Positions 20,463 through 29,952 of a stretch of DNA of 64,000 nucleotides are shown piece by piece. The stretch's first letter is position 1, and each line of letters begins with the position of its first letter. The DNA is from Gemmatimonadota bacterium (GTDB lineage: Bacteria; Latescibacterota; UBA2968; UBA8231): NCBI GenBank assembly GCA_018660835.1, contig JABJJN010000011.1, positions 149,067-213,066 of the forward strand. The letters are read 5' to 3'. Made by a program: the position numbers and the translations under genes. The notes beneath the pieces were generated by a model. The model was not told the origin of the DNA. It saw only the letters and a list, made by a program, of their open reading frames with translations, and did no database searches.

Positions 20463-21725
20463 TTAAGCGAGCAGGGCCGGCGACTGCAATGTATCGCGAA
20501 GGTGTTGAAGAAAGCGCGCACCCATTGCACCGTCGATGGCACGGTGATCGGCGGCGAGGTTGAGCGTCATCATGGGCCGCACGCCCATCGCGCCCTGATC
20601 GTCGACAGGCACCACCCGACGCTCCACGGCTCCTACGGCAAGGATCGCGACCTGCGGCGGATTTATGATCGCGCTGAATGAAGAGATCTCAAACATCCCA
20701 AGATTCGTCACCGTGAAACTGCCGCCCGTCATTTCATCGACGCCGAGACGCCCGTCCCGGGCCATGTCCACGAGTCTGCGGCTTTCCTGGGCAATCTGCT
20801 CGACACCAAGAGACTGTACACTACGCATGACGGGGACGACAAGCCCCGTTCCTGTATCAGTTGCGATGCCGAGATCGACGCCGGGCAGCTGATGCAACTG
20901 GCCATCGATGAAGTGACTGTTCAGCCGCGGATGCTGCCTGAGGGTCAGAGCCAATGCCCGCAGAATCAGATCGTTATAAGAGATCCGCTTGCCCTCGGCA
21001 GCGAATCCACCACGAAACTGTTCAAGCCAGTGGGCGGCGACCTCCATCCGCAGTTGGATATGAGGTGCATCACGATAAGACGCAGAAAGGCGGTCAGCTG
21101 CTACCTGCTGAGCACGGCTCAGTTCGATGATGGCAGGCGTCTCCACAAGCGGCGGCTGATCTATGGTCGAATCGGGGGCCGGGCGCTCAGAGTGTGCTGG
21201 AGCGGACGGAGGTGCTGGTGCGAGGCCTTCCAGATCGGCGCTCACAATACGGCCCCCTGGGCCACTTCCCACGATCGTGGCCAGGTCGAGGCCCTTCTCT
21301 ACGGCGATCTTGCGGGCTTTTGGTGAAGCACGATGCCTCGGTCGCTCCTGCGGCTCAGGAACAGATTCCGCGGCGGCGGAGACGGCATCAAGCTCTTGTG
21401 TCAGACGATGCGCGGGTGGAGAGTCGCCAGGAACCACCTGCCCTGAGGAGGGCTCAGTAGCCTGACTCAGTGATGGGATCGCTTCGCCGGGTGCAGAGAT
21501 AATGGCAATGGGCGTCGCAACATCGACTTCCTCACCCGCTGCGACGAGGATTCTGCCGACGATTCCCTCTACCTGCGCTTCAACTTCCATCGTGACCTTG
21601 TCGGTCTCGACCTCAAGGAGGGGTTCGCCTTTGCGAACAGACTCGCCCTCGGCCTTGAGCCAAGCGGCGATCGTACCCCGTTCCATCGTCAGCCCCAATT
21701 TGGGCATCACTACATCTGTCGCCAT
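20463..21725 (-). CDS. Dihydrolipoamide acyltransferase (E2) of a 2-oxoacid dehydrogenase complex
   Basis: One lipoyl domain (LLEVETDKVTMEVEA), PSBD (RASPKARKIAVEKGLDLATIVGSGPGGRI), catalytic domain ending DHRAIDGAMGARFLQHLRDTLQSP. Confidence 0.95.
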   Translation of the reverse strand: MATDVVMPKLGLTMERGTIAAWLKAEGESVRKGEPLLEVETDKVTMEVEAQVEGIVGRILVAAGEEVDVATPIAIISAPGEAIPSLSQATEPSSGQVVPGDSPPAHRLTQELDAVSAAAESVPEPQERPRHRASPKARKIAVEKGLDLATIVGSGPGGRIVSADLEGLAPAPPSAPAHSERPAPDSTIDQPPLVETPAIIELSRAQQVAADRLSASYRDAPHIQLRMEVAAHWLEQFRGGFAAEGKRISYNDLILRALALTLRQHPRLNSHFIDGQLHQLPGVDLGIATDTGTGLVVPVMRSVQSLGVEQIAQESRRLVDMARDGRLGVDEMTGGSFTVTNLGMFEISSFSAIINPPQVAILAVGAVERRVVPVDDQGAMGVRPMMTLNLAADHRAIDGAMGARFLQHLRDTLQSPALLA

Positions 21726-21755
21726 CCGCCCGTCCCGTTTCTCTAAGGTGCCGGT

Positions 21756-22031
21756 CTATCGACCCTTGCCACCCTTTTTGCGTTTCTTGCCACTGGTACT
21801 CTTGCTACCGGCACTCTGGCCAGCAGCCGGCTTGGGCGCCGGAGATGGGTTTGTGGGCGCCGCGTCGGCTGTCTGAGCATCATCGGACAGCATCTGGACT
21901 TGCTCGTCGTCGACAAACGCCGGTGCTGAATCCTGGACGAATTTGTGGTAAGCAACACTACCCCAGATGACGATGAGACCGATGACCGACACGATCAGAA
22001 TCGTGCGATCGGGCTCGATCATTTCCTGCAT
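21756..22031 (-). CDS. Small single-pass membrane protein with Pro/Ala linker and Lys-rich C-terminus
   Basis: 91 aa; ILIVSVIGLIVIWGSVAYHKFV TM segment; KKRKKGGKGR tail. Confidence 0.55.
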   Translation of the reverse strand: MQEMIEPDRTILIVSVIGLIVIWGSVAYHKFVQDSAPAFVDDEQVQMLSDDAQTADAAPTNPSPAPKPAAGQSAGSKSTSGKKRKKGGKGR

Positions 22032-22097
22032 GGTCAGGCGACCTCCGCACTGTCTTCAAAAAGTGGGCGTGAACTTAAGATCTTTCGGCGACGACGA

Positions 22098-23252
22098 TCA
22101 GGCTGTGGATGGGGTCGATCCTGCACCATCGACGAGGGACCGTTCCTCCATCGCATCGCGCCGCAACGCTCGGTCCAGGCCATCGACGACGCGAGCAATA
22201 CTGATTGCTCGAAGATCACGTTCTTCGATAATCTCGACCAACTGATTGCGGCTCGAGACCCAGCGTCTCGCGTCCTCATCGAAAATGCCAACAGCCGGAA
22301 CTCCCAGAGAGTGAGCCAGATGCAAGACATTGGTGTTACAGGCGATCAGTGCCCGGCAGCCCTGTAACAGCGCCGCCACGCCAGCCAGATCGTCTTCTTC
22401 GAAGGGGAGCACGCGACTTCCGTACGTCTTCGTAAGATAGTTGACCTGTTTGCGCTCGGCGAGAGAAAAGAACAACACAGCGCGGGCCCCACGTTCGATG
22501 ACGCGCCCCACAATGTCGTCCAGTTGGCGGCAATTCAGACCAGGCCCCTCGCCTCGCCCAAGATCAACTGCCACGACATGGCCAGTACTAAATTCGCCGT
22601 CGAGATAACGCTCGCGAAGCTGATTTCCTTCCCCCTCGCCAATGGCCCAACTCACGTCGCCACACGGCTCGATTCCGAGCAGGCGGACGAGAGAGAGCAC
22701 CTGCTCGACCTCGAACACCTCTTCTCTTTGGCGAACGATCTGCAGGTTGAAGGAAGTCTCTACATCGCGCTGGAAGCCGACGCGGATTCGGGCCCCACTG
22801 AGTCCACACAACTGAGCGAGGCGGAAACTGCAGTCTGGCCCCAGACAGATGGCCAGATCGTATGGATCACGCCGCAGTTCGTCGACGAAGTCGTGATACG
22901 CCGCAGACCAAACCTGCTCGACCAACGGCGCCGTCAGCACTTCATCGACGAAGGGAATCGATTCGGCAAGTCGGGCATCATCTGATTTGGTCAGCAACGC
23001 GATATGCGCATCTGCATAATGTGCGCGCACAGCCTTGTAGATTTGCGCGCCCATAAACAAACCACCGACACGATCATTGGGAATCAGCAGGATTCTCTGC
23101 GCCCGCCGTAACTCACCAAAAATGTCGAGGGATTCATCCCGCCGTGGTCTGGGCCCCTTCCAGCGCAGGGCCATTCGTTCGAGCAATGAGCCCCGCCGCC
23201 AACGTTCGCCCTTCATCCGGTCTCCATCCCACGCCCGGACCGGTCCCAGCAT
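22098..23252 (-). CDS. Glycosyltransferase family 9 (heptosyltransferase-like)
   Basis: RILLIPNDRVGGLFMGAQIYKAVRAHYADAHIALL; DLGRGEG; HLAHSLGVPAVGIF. Start taken at internal ATG 23252 to avoid overlap with the upstream ATPase gene. Confidence 0.85.
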   Translation of the reverse strand: MLGPVRAWDGDRMKGERWRRGSLLERMALRWKGPRPRRDESLDIFGELRRAQRILLIPNDRVGGLFMGAQIYKAVRAHYADAHIALLTKSDDARLAESIPFVDEVLTAPLVEQVWSAAYHDFVDELRRDPYDLAICLGPDCSFRLAQLCGLSGARIRVGFQRDVETSFNLQIVRQREEVFEVEQVLSLVRLLGIEPCGDVSWAIGEGEGNQLRERYLDGEFSTGHVVAVDLGRGEGPGLNCRQLDDIVGRVIERGARAVLFFSLAERKQVNYLTKTYGSRVLPFEEDDLAGVAALLQGCRALIACNTNVLHLAHSLGVPAVGIFDEDARRWVSSRNQLVEIIEERDLRAISIARVVDGLDRALRRDAMEERSLVDGAGSTPSTA

Positions 23253-23256
23253 CTTC

Positions 23257-24315
23257 TCACCAGAACTTGGCCTCTGCCTTGGCGACCTGCGCAAGTTTGC
23301 GATGTTGTTTGGCCTCGAATCGATGCAAACGATCAGACACATCAAGACCATTCATCAACACGTTGTAGACATCGGTAGCAGCAGCAGATTTTGGTGATGT
23401 GAGCATCACAGGACGGCGCCGCTCACAGGCATCGAGAATCTTATCGTCGTTGCGGACATACCCGATGTATTCCAACTCCGTCGACAGATACTCCCGCACG
23501 AGCGTGACAAAACGATCGACTTCATCAATGTGGCGTCGGCTTCTTACGCGGTTGAGTAACAGACGCGGTCGGTAGTCGGCCAACATCTGTCGCCCCTCTT
23601 CCATCGCCACCGGATCGATTTCCCCAATCCGGAGAAGTAGATCCGCTACGCGTCCACTACGGCGTCCGGCCTCACGGGCGAATTCACCAATGACGTCGGT
23701 CACCGGGTCATTCTTGCGGAACAAACGCCGCAATTTCCGATAGACCGTGTTTTTGATAAACCCATACGCATCAACGCGAGCCTGGGGCTCAGGCGTACAC
23801 ACGACAATGCCGTCTTCTGCGAGGGTGAAGATATCGAGGGTATTGTAGGCAGACCCGGCGCCCAAATCGATCAGTACAAAATCAGCATCCAGTTTGCGGA
23901 TATGTCTGATGAGTTTCGTCTTTGCACCATGTGACAGATTTGCCATTCCAACCAGCTCACTACCGCCACAGGCGAGGCGCAGATTCTCGTTAGGTGTCGG
24001 CAGCAACACGTCGCGAAGTTCATCGACTTCACGGGTCAGGAAAGTGCTCAGACTGCGCGGCGGCGAGACCTGATTGAAAAACAGGTGCAGATCTGCGCCA
24101 CCTAGATCGCCATCAACAAGGATGACCTTATACCCCAGAAGGGACAGCCCTAAGCCGAGATTTGCCGTGAGTGTCGACTTGCCTGTACCGCCCTTGCCGC
24201 CGGCAACGGGCCAGATCACGGTGGACGGTGCCTGCGTATCCAGGACGATGACATTCGAGTCGTCCGCCACGGGTTCAAGCCGCGGCGAAGGGAGAGGGCG
24301 GAGCTGGACGGTCAT
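23257..24315 (-). CDS. MinD/ParA-family P-loop ATPase
   Basis: Deviant Walker A GGKGGTGKSTLTANLG; VILVDGDLGGADLH; DFVLIDLGAGSAYNTLD. Confidence 0.92.
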   Translation of the reverse strand: MTVQLRPLPSPRLEPVADDSNVIVLDTQAPSTVIWPVAGGKGGTGKSTLTANLGLGLSLLGYKVILVDGDLGGADLHLFFNQVSPPRSLSTFLTREVDELRDVLLPTPNENLRLACGGSELVGMANLSHGAKTKLIRHIRKLDADFVLIDLGAGSAYNTLDIFTLAEDGIVVCTPEPQARVDAYGFIKNTVYRKLRRLFRKNDPVTDVIGEFAREAGRRSGRVADLLLRIGEIDPVAMEEGRQMLADYRPRLLLNRVRSRRHIDEVDRFVTLVREYLSTELEYIGYVRNDDKILDACERRRPVMLTSPKSAAATDVYNVLMNGLDVSDRLHRFEAKQHRKLAQVAKAEAKFW

Positions 24316-24640
24316 GAGGTTGGCCTCGGTCGGCCTCCAGTCCTGTATCCGCGGGGAGCGGCGGCAGGGCGGGAGCGCTGTAAGAACAAGGGTTTATGAT
24401 AATCCACACCACCGAAGTGTCAAGCGAAGAGCCACGTCCTCGACTCGACCTGTGCTGATGTGATTTCAAGACAAGTACCTGCTATTTGACTATCGGCACG
24501 AGCGTCCAAATGTCCAGCCTATGGCTCAAGATGAGCCAATACTAGTATAAAACGGATAATGCCGGTTGCCGCCGCCTCCCTCCTGGCTACCTTTTTCGCA
24601 CCCAAAATGAGCTCGTGGAGCTTCCAAAGACTGAGGATCT

Positions 24641-25105
24641 GTGTCCGAATCTACCATAACCCGAGACTTCACAGCGACAACCTTCATCGTTCGAGATGAA
24701 CACGTTTTCTTGTTGTGGCACAATAAGATACAGACATGGCTCCCGCCAGGGGGACACATTCATGCCGGCGAACTTCCTGAGCAGGCGGCCCTTCGGGAAG
24801 TCTTTGAAGAGAGCGGTCTCGCGGTACGACTTATCGAACCTGTCGATGGCGGTCAAATATGGGGACCCGTCAAAGTGCTGCATCAACCCGTGTGTATCCT
24901 GCTGGAGGACATTGAGCCATATCACCAGCACATTGATCTGATCTACTTCGCCGTCACTGTGGATCGGGGGCCAGCGAAGGTCAATCCTCGAGAAGCACGC
25001 GAGGGTCGCTGGGTAGATGCATCCACCTTGGAGGGGGCCGACGACATACACGAGGATATTCGGATCCTCGGTAAGCGCGCCCTCGCTGCGGCAGCTGGCC
25101 AATGA
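24641..25105 (+). CDS. NUDIX hydrolase
   Basis: Nudix box GGHIHAGELPEQAALREVFEESGL (GX5EX7REUXEEXGU-like). GTG start. Confidence 0.93.
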   Translation: MSESTITRDFTATTFIVRDEHVFLLWHNKIQTWLPPGGHIHAGELPEQAALREVFEESGLAVRLIEPVDGGQIWGPVKVLHQPVCILLEDIEPYHQHIDLIYFAVTVDRGPAKVNPREAREGRWVDASTLEGADDIHEDIRILGKRALAAAAGQ

Positions 25106-26049
25106 CGACGACACGCATTTACTACCACGAAGCCTGCCTGCAGCATGACGCGGGGGCGTGGCACCCCGAACGCCCGGATCGGGTGGAACATGCTTGGCGA
25201 CATCTGCAGACAACGGGACTGCTACAGCAATTATGCGTGATGACACCTACCCCGGCACCGCTTGAGTCCATCGTGACCAGCCATAGTCAGCGCTTGATCG
25301 ACGACATACAGCAAGCGGCAGAGCGTGGTGTAGAGGCCATGGTGGACCCTGATACGGTGATCACGCCTGCAACATGGCTGGCAGCACGTCTGGCAAGCGG
25401 CGGAGCGATCGCAGCCTGTGATGCGGTCCTCGATCAGGGAGGAAATGCGTTCTGCCTGCACCGCCCTCCTGGACACCATGCAGAGTTCGACCGGGCCATG
25501 GGCTTCTGCTACTTCAATCATGTCGCAATCGCTGCACGACACCTGCTTGACCATCACGGGTTGGAACGTGTGGCGATCGTCGACTGGGACGTCCACCACG
25601 GCAATGGCACACAACACACCTTCGATGAGGACCCGCGTGTTCTGTTTTGCAGCATCCACCAGTCGCCACATTATCCCGGCACCGGCGCCGCCACGGAGAC
25701 GGGTGTGGGCGCAGGTGCGGGATCAACCTTGAATGTTCCCCTGATGGCCGGTCAAACGGATGACGACTACTTGCGTGTCACGGAACAGATTCTGCGCCCC
25801 GCCATCGAAGCGTTTCAGCCGCAGTTTATCCTGATCTCTGCTGGATTCGACGCGCACGAGGCTGACCCGCTAGGGGAGATGGAGATTTCCACGGCAGGCT
25901 TCAGAAAGCTGTCAGACAAGGTTCTGTCCATCGCACAACAGCAGTGCGAAGGACGATGCGTCAGCATGCTGGAAGGCGGCTATGATCTGGATGCGACGTC
26001 GCGCTCGATTGCCGCACATCTGGAGAGTTTGCTCGCCGCCAGGGGCTAA
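25102..26049 (+). CDS. Histone deacetylase superfamily protein (AcuC/AphA-like)
   Basis: RPPGHHAEFDRAMGFCYFNHVAIAA, VAIVDWDVHHGNGTQ, SAGFDAHEADPLGEM; ATGA overlap with the NUDIX gene. Confidence 0.95.
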   Translation: MTTTRIYYHEACLQHDAGAWHPERPDRVEHAWRHLQTTGLLQQLCVMTPTPAPLESIVTSHSQRLIDDIQQAAERGVEAMVDPDTVITPATWLAARLASGGAIAACDAVLDQGGNAFCLHRPPGHHAEFDRAMGFCYFNHVAIAARHLLDHHGLERVAIVDWDVHHGNGTQHTFDEDPRVLFCSIHQSPHYPGTGAATETGVGAGAGSTLNVPLMAGQTDDDYLRVTEQILRPAIEAFQPQFILISAGFDAHEADPLGEMEISTAGFRKLSDKVLSIAQQQCEGRCVSMLEGGYDLDATSRSIAAHLESLLAARG

Positions 26050-26097
26050 AAAAAGGCTGACCACGACGCAGACGCCGTGTCCTGGCCCAACGGTCCT

Positions 26098-26799
26098 CTA
26101 CAGTGGCTTCTGTAGCCGGTGCACGTCCACTTCATGGGTGAGAGACTGCCAGACCACGTCGATGGTCTCCCGCTCGTGTTGATATCCGAGTTCGCACAGG
26201 GCTTTGAACAAGGGCTGCGCGGCGGGTCGTCCTGGGTCACTCAGATACAAACGGCCCCCAGGGACCAGCATCTGCCTCAGCGTCCGCAGCAGATAGGGAT
26301 GCAGGACCTTTTCGTAGGCGACATCAGACGCCACGAAGCAGTCCACGGCATCCCCCACGGGATGACTCCAATCTAGATACGAAACACGATGCTGGAACTC
26401 AGGGATGCCGTTCGTACGCGCATTGTGGGCTGCCAGGATGAGCGCATCTTCGACATAGTCGGTCGCTTCAACCCGCCATCCGGCCCGTGCGAGGGCAACG
26501 CCTACCAGCCCTAACCCGCAGCCAAGCTCACGGATGTCAGTATTCGTCGGCTCAGGTGCATTGTGGACGAACCAGCGAGACAGACCCACAGAGGCTGGCC
26601 AAATCTCGGCCCAATAGGGAAAGCGGGCGCGAGTGGCACCCGCTTCCTCTTGCTCGATGAGACGATCCAGTAGCGCATACGTATCTCGGGTCTGGACCAT
26701 AGAGACAGAAAGCTCAGCATCTATTTCAACATCGATGCTGAGCGTGTCGTATTTCTTCAGTGTGCGTGCGGTTTGCCGTCGAGCGTAGCGTTTCAGCAA
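26098..26799 (-). CDS. Class I methyltransferase (METTL21/protein-lysine-methyltransferase-like family)
   Basis: YWAEIWPASVGLSRWF, ELGCGLGLVGVALARAGWRVEATDY, WSHPVGDAVDCFVASDVAYE. Confidence 0.85.
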   Translation of the reverse strand: MLKRYARRQTARTLKKYDTLSIDVEIDAELSVSMVQTRDTYALLDRLIEQEEAGATRARFPYWAEIWPASVGLSRWFVHNAPEPTNTDIRELGCGLGLVGVALARAGWRVEATDYVEDALILAAHNARTNGIPEFQHRVSYLDWSHPVGDAVDCFVASDVAYEKVLHPYLLRTLRQMLVPGGRLYLSDPGRPAAQPLFKALCELGYQHERETIDVVWQSLTHEVDVHRLQKPL

Positions 26800-26806
26800 A
26801 TGAGTT

Positions 26807-27406
26807 CTACCGCCCCCGCTCCCGGCCTGGCACCATGGGGCGCTCGGAATCTACCCTATTGCCACTGCGCATACTTCGCATCCGCCTTACCGTGTCCCGG
26901 AGTTCGTTGCGAAAGTTGTCTTCAAACAACATGAGACGAGCTCGCTGGCGTGGCGTCAGGATATCTTCCAGATCCTTGTCAAAATCTTGAGCCAGAGTCG
27001 AAATCTCCCCCTCAACCGTGTGAATCTTCGCCATCTGCGACAGCAGAGCCTCGTCACTACCCTCTGCGGCCAACTGCTGCTCGAGCCCCTTGCGCAGGTC
27101 GTTACGGCGCTTGGCCAACACCTCCCGCTCGCGGTGATGCCGACTAAAAGCGGGAAACACTTTCATCGCCTGATCTTCGTCGACCTGGAGTGTGTTCACG
27201 AGACGCCACATGCGCACCATTTCCATCTGCTCGCGCCCTGGTTTCTGGAATCCTCCTCTGCCGGGTGAGGACATGCGGCCTCCCTGGGCTAGTGCAGCTC
27301 CATCGACAGACAGGCTCGCAACAGCAATCAACACAAGGCACTGGACCCAGTGCTGTAGCAGCCTGGCAAAAACACGTTTACAGAACCGCGGATTCTCGTT
27401 CAACAT
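26807..27406 (-). CDS. Secreted Spy/CpxP-like (LTxxQ) periplasmic protein
   Basis: Signal-like N-terminus (CLVLIAVASLSVDGAALAQ), helical Arg/Glu-rich body and ILTPRQRARLMLFEDNFRNELRD, an LTxxQ-type motif. Confidence 0.65.
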   Translation of the reverse strand: MLNENPRFCKRVFARLLQHWVQCLVLIAVASLSVDGAALAQGGRMSSPGRGGFQKPGREQMEMVRMWRLVNTLQVDEDQAMKVFPAFSRHHREREVLAKRRNDLRKGLEQQLAAEGSDEALLSQMAKIHTVEGEISTLAQDFDKDLEDILTPRQRARLMLFEDNFRNELRDTVRRMRSMRSGNRVDSERPMVPGRERGR

Positions 27407-27476
27407 CGGGCACCTCTCCCCATTCACATCTGTATTCGGATACATCAGATAGGTCGGATCTCACGTCGATAGAGCA

Positions 27477-28091
27477 TCACAGATCAACGACGGCAACAAC
27501 GACGTCGCTTTCAAAGTCGCCCAGGGTGTGCATGAGCTCGTTTTCACTGGCCGTGTCGATAAGATAGGCATCGATGAGTGTCAGCAATTCATCATCCCCC
27601 GTCTCCGTCCCTTCTTCCCCTCGCTCTATTTCAGGTAGTCCAGGCTCTATACCAAGCAACTCAGTCTCTGCAGGCACGATATCGTCCACTGCTCGATCTG
27701 CCATCACACTCACAGGCAACGTCTGCCCCCCTGCCGTCGGGGATTGCTGCAGCGCGGTGATGGATTCATCCATGGTGAATTGAACTGCCATCATCAACAG
27801 CAGGGCAACAGCGCCTCCAGCCAATGCAGGCCGCCACCAATCAGCCATAGGAAGCTGCAGCCCCGGTTTGGCCCCATCACGCTCAATCCCCCGACGGACG
27901 CGATGCAGGAATCCGCTGGACAACAGACTGTTCCATTCTGCCTGTGCGGGGGCCGCCGTTGTCAGTTCGAGGGTGCGTTCGAACTCTCTGAGGCGCGTTG
28001 TGCACTGCGAACAGTCCACGACATGTCCGCGCAGCGGCAGGTCACCCGTTGCGAGAGCAATCAAGTCGTCATCATTCAGATGGTTTGCCAT
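27477..28091 (-). CDS. Anti-sigma factor with ZAS/zf-HC2 zinc finger and one TM
   Basis: HVVDCSQC = HxxxCxxC ZAS motif; central TM (PALAGGAVALLLMMAVQF); immediately downstream of the ECF sigma gene. Start at internal ATG 28091. Confidence 0.75.
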   Translation of the reverse strand: MANHLNDDDLIALATGDLPLRGHVVDCSQCTTRLREFERTLELTTAAPAQAEWNSLLSSGFLHRVRRGIERDGAKPGLQLPMADWWRPALAGGAVALLLMMAVQFTMDESITALQQSPTAGGQTLPVSVMADRAVDDIVPAETELLGIEPGLPEIERGEEGTETGDDELLTLIDAYLIDTASENELMHTLGDFESDVVVAVVDL

Positions 28092-28116
28092 GGCGAGTTT
28101 CCCTATTCCGGCGAGG

Positions 28117-28746
28117 TCAGCAAACGAGCTGCCCCAGTTGTTGCCGCAACTTACGAATCGCGTGAAAGTAGTTGGCCCGCACGGCACCTTCCGAACGACC
28201 GATCACACGGGCGATTTCGGCGTGGGACAGTTCCTCATAGTGACGCATCGAGAAAATGGCTCGTTGACGCGGAGGCAGACTGGCTACCGCTTCAGCCACC
28301 TGCTGTTGCACTTGCTGAGACTCCAATTCAGCACTGGGATCGTCCTCTATCGCCAGGGCCGGATCCCAGACCTGGTCAACACGCCCATCTGACCCCAAAC
28401 GCAGATAACCTCGCAGCTTTCGTCGCCGCAAGAGACTGATGGACTCGTTGTAGGCGATCCGATACAACCAAGTGAATAGCCCTGCCTCACCACGAAAATC
28501 TCCAAAACGCCGATGCGCTTTGATAAACGTATCCTGAGCAACATCAGCGGCATCGTCCCGATCGTTCACAAGCCGAAAGACGAACTGAATCAAGCGTTCG
28601 TGATGACGCCGTACGACCTCATCAAATGCCGCCGGATCACCTGCTCGAATGCGCTTGACCAGCGCTTTCTCACTCACCGCGATTGTGGGTGGATCAGCCG
28701 GCGTCGATACGATAGCGAGACTCTCTCTTTGCATGGCTCTCAGCAT
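28117..28746 (-). CDS. ECF-type RNA polymerase sigma factor
   Basis: Sigma2 AADVAQDTFIKAHRRFGDFRGEAGLFTWLYRIAYNESISLLRRRK and sigma4 LPPRQRAIFSMRHYEELSHAEIARVIGRSEGAVRANYFHAIRKLR. ORF extends to 28785; start uncertain (28746 or 28734). Confidence 0.93.
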   Translation of the reverse strand: MLRAMQRESLAIVSTPADPPTIAVSEKALVKRIRAGDPAAFDEVVRRHHERLIQFVFRLVNDRDDAADVAQDTFIKAHRRFGDFRGEAGLFTWLYRIAYNESISLLRRRKLRGYLRLGSDGRVDQVWDPALAIEDDPSAELESQQVQQQVAEAVASLPPRQRAIFSMRHYEELSHAEIARVIGRSEGAVRANYFHAIRKLRQQLGQLVC

Positions 28747-28853
28747 AGCTCTGGGTCTGAGTCGGGGGGGGGCGGCCGCAATCATCAGCGGAAAGTACCC
28801 CGTTCTATCTGACGCAGTATGAACCCCGAGCGTTTAACGTGCCTGCAAGGTCT

Positions 28854-29945
28854 TCACAGCGGCGTAGACCTCATGGGATCTTCTTTTGTTTTCCAAATAC
28901 GACGCGTCGCGCCACGACGAGATTGGATCAATTCGGCGACGACACTCACCGCGATTTCCTCCGGTGTGTCAGCGCCGAGGTTCAACCCGATCGGCGCACT
29001 CACAGTGGCCAGTCGATCTGCGTCGCCACCGCGCTCGACGATTCTCTTCCAGAGAATCAGCTTCTTTCTCTCACTACCCAGCATGCCGACATAACGAGCG
29101 GGCGTTCGAATCGCTTGCTCGACGATGATCTCGTCATGCTCATGGCCTCTGGTTGCAGCAACGATGTAGGTCTGCCCATCAACTGTCAGACGATCGAAGA
29201 CACAATCCATTTCCTCGACGCGACAATCAGTGGCCTCGGGGTGTCGCGCGGCATCGGCAAACATGGGTCGATCGTCGACAACGGTGACGAGAAAGCCGAT
29301 CGCACTAGCGGCACGACAGATCTGTGCGCCCACATGGCCACCGCCAAAGACATACAGAACCGGCGGCGGCGAGAAGGGCTCCAGAAATAGCGCCCCACGT
29401 TCTTCGACATCGACGAGACGTGCAAGTTCCCGGCCAAACATTGGCGCTGCTTCCTGGCGGGCACGTGCATCCAGGTGATCGCTTCCAAGTCCCGGTCCTA
29501 CGGTCTGCCCATCTTCCCTCAACAACCACCGCCGCGCCTGTGTGCCGGAATTCAGTTGCGTCACAACAACGGTTGCTAGGCGCAGGGATCGGGCAGCGCA
29601 CACAGCGGCAAAAATCTCACGACCGGCGGCATTGGCTGAGATACGTTCAGTGTAGATGGCCACGGTGCCGCCACAGTTCAGCCCGTGCTCGCCGGCTTGC
29701 GACTCTGTCATCGTGTAATGAGTCATTTGCGGTGAACCTGAGTCGAGCACGTCCCGCCCAACCGTGACGATCTCGGCCTCCAGGCAACCGCCACCGATCG
29801 TGCCAGTGACCTGCCCGCCGCCGTCGACGAGCATTTTTGCTCGATCGCTCATGGGAATAGAGCCAGAACTCTCCACGAGCGAGGCCAATGCCACCGACTC
29901 GGTTGACTTCAGCTGCGCCAACTGGGCCAGTACCTCATCAATCAT
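28854..29945 (-). CDS. XdhC/CoxI-family molybdenum-hydroxylase maturation protein
   Basis: VESSGSIPMSDRAKMLV, GTIGGGCLEAEI, FGGGHVGAQICRAASAIGFLVTVVDDRPMFA, YVGMLGSERKK. Confidence 0.93.
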   Translation of the reverse strand: MIDEVLAQLAQLKSTESVALASLVESSGSIPMSDRAKMLVDGGGQVTGTIGGGCLEAEIVTVGRDVLDSGSPQMTHYTMTESQAGEHGLNCGGTVAIYTERISANAAGREIFAAVCAARSLRLATVVVTQLNSGTQARRWLLREDGQTVGPGLGSDHLDARARQEAAPMFGRELARLVDVEERGALFLEPFSPPPVLYVFGGGHVGAQICRAASAIGFLVTVVDDRPMFADAARHPEATDCRVEEMDCVFDRLTVDGQTYIVAATRGHEHDEIIVEQAIRTPARYVGMLGSERKKLILWKRIVERGGDADRLATVSAPIGLNLGADTPEEIAVSVVAELIQSRRGATRRIWKTKEDPMRSTPL

Positions 29946-29952
29946 GTGTAGA

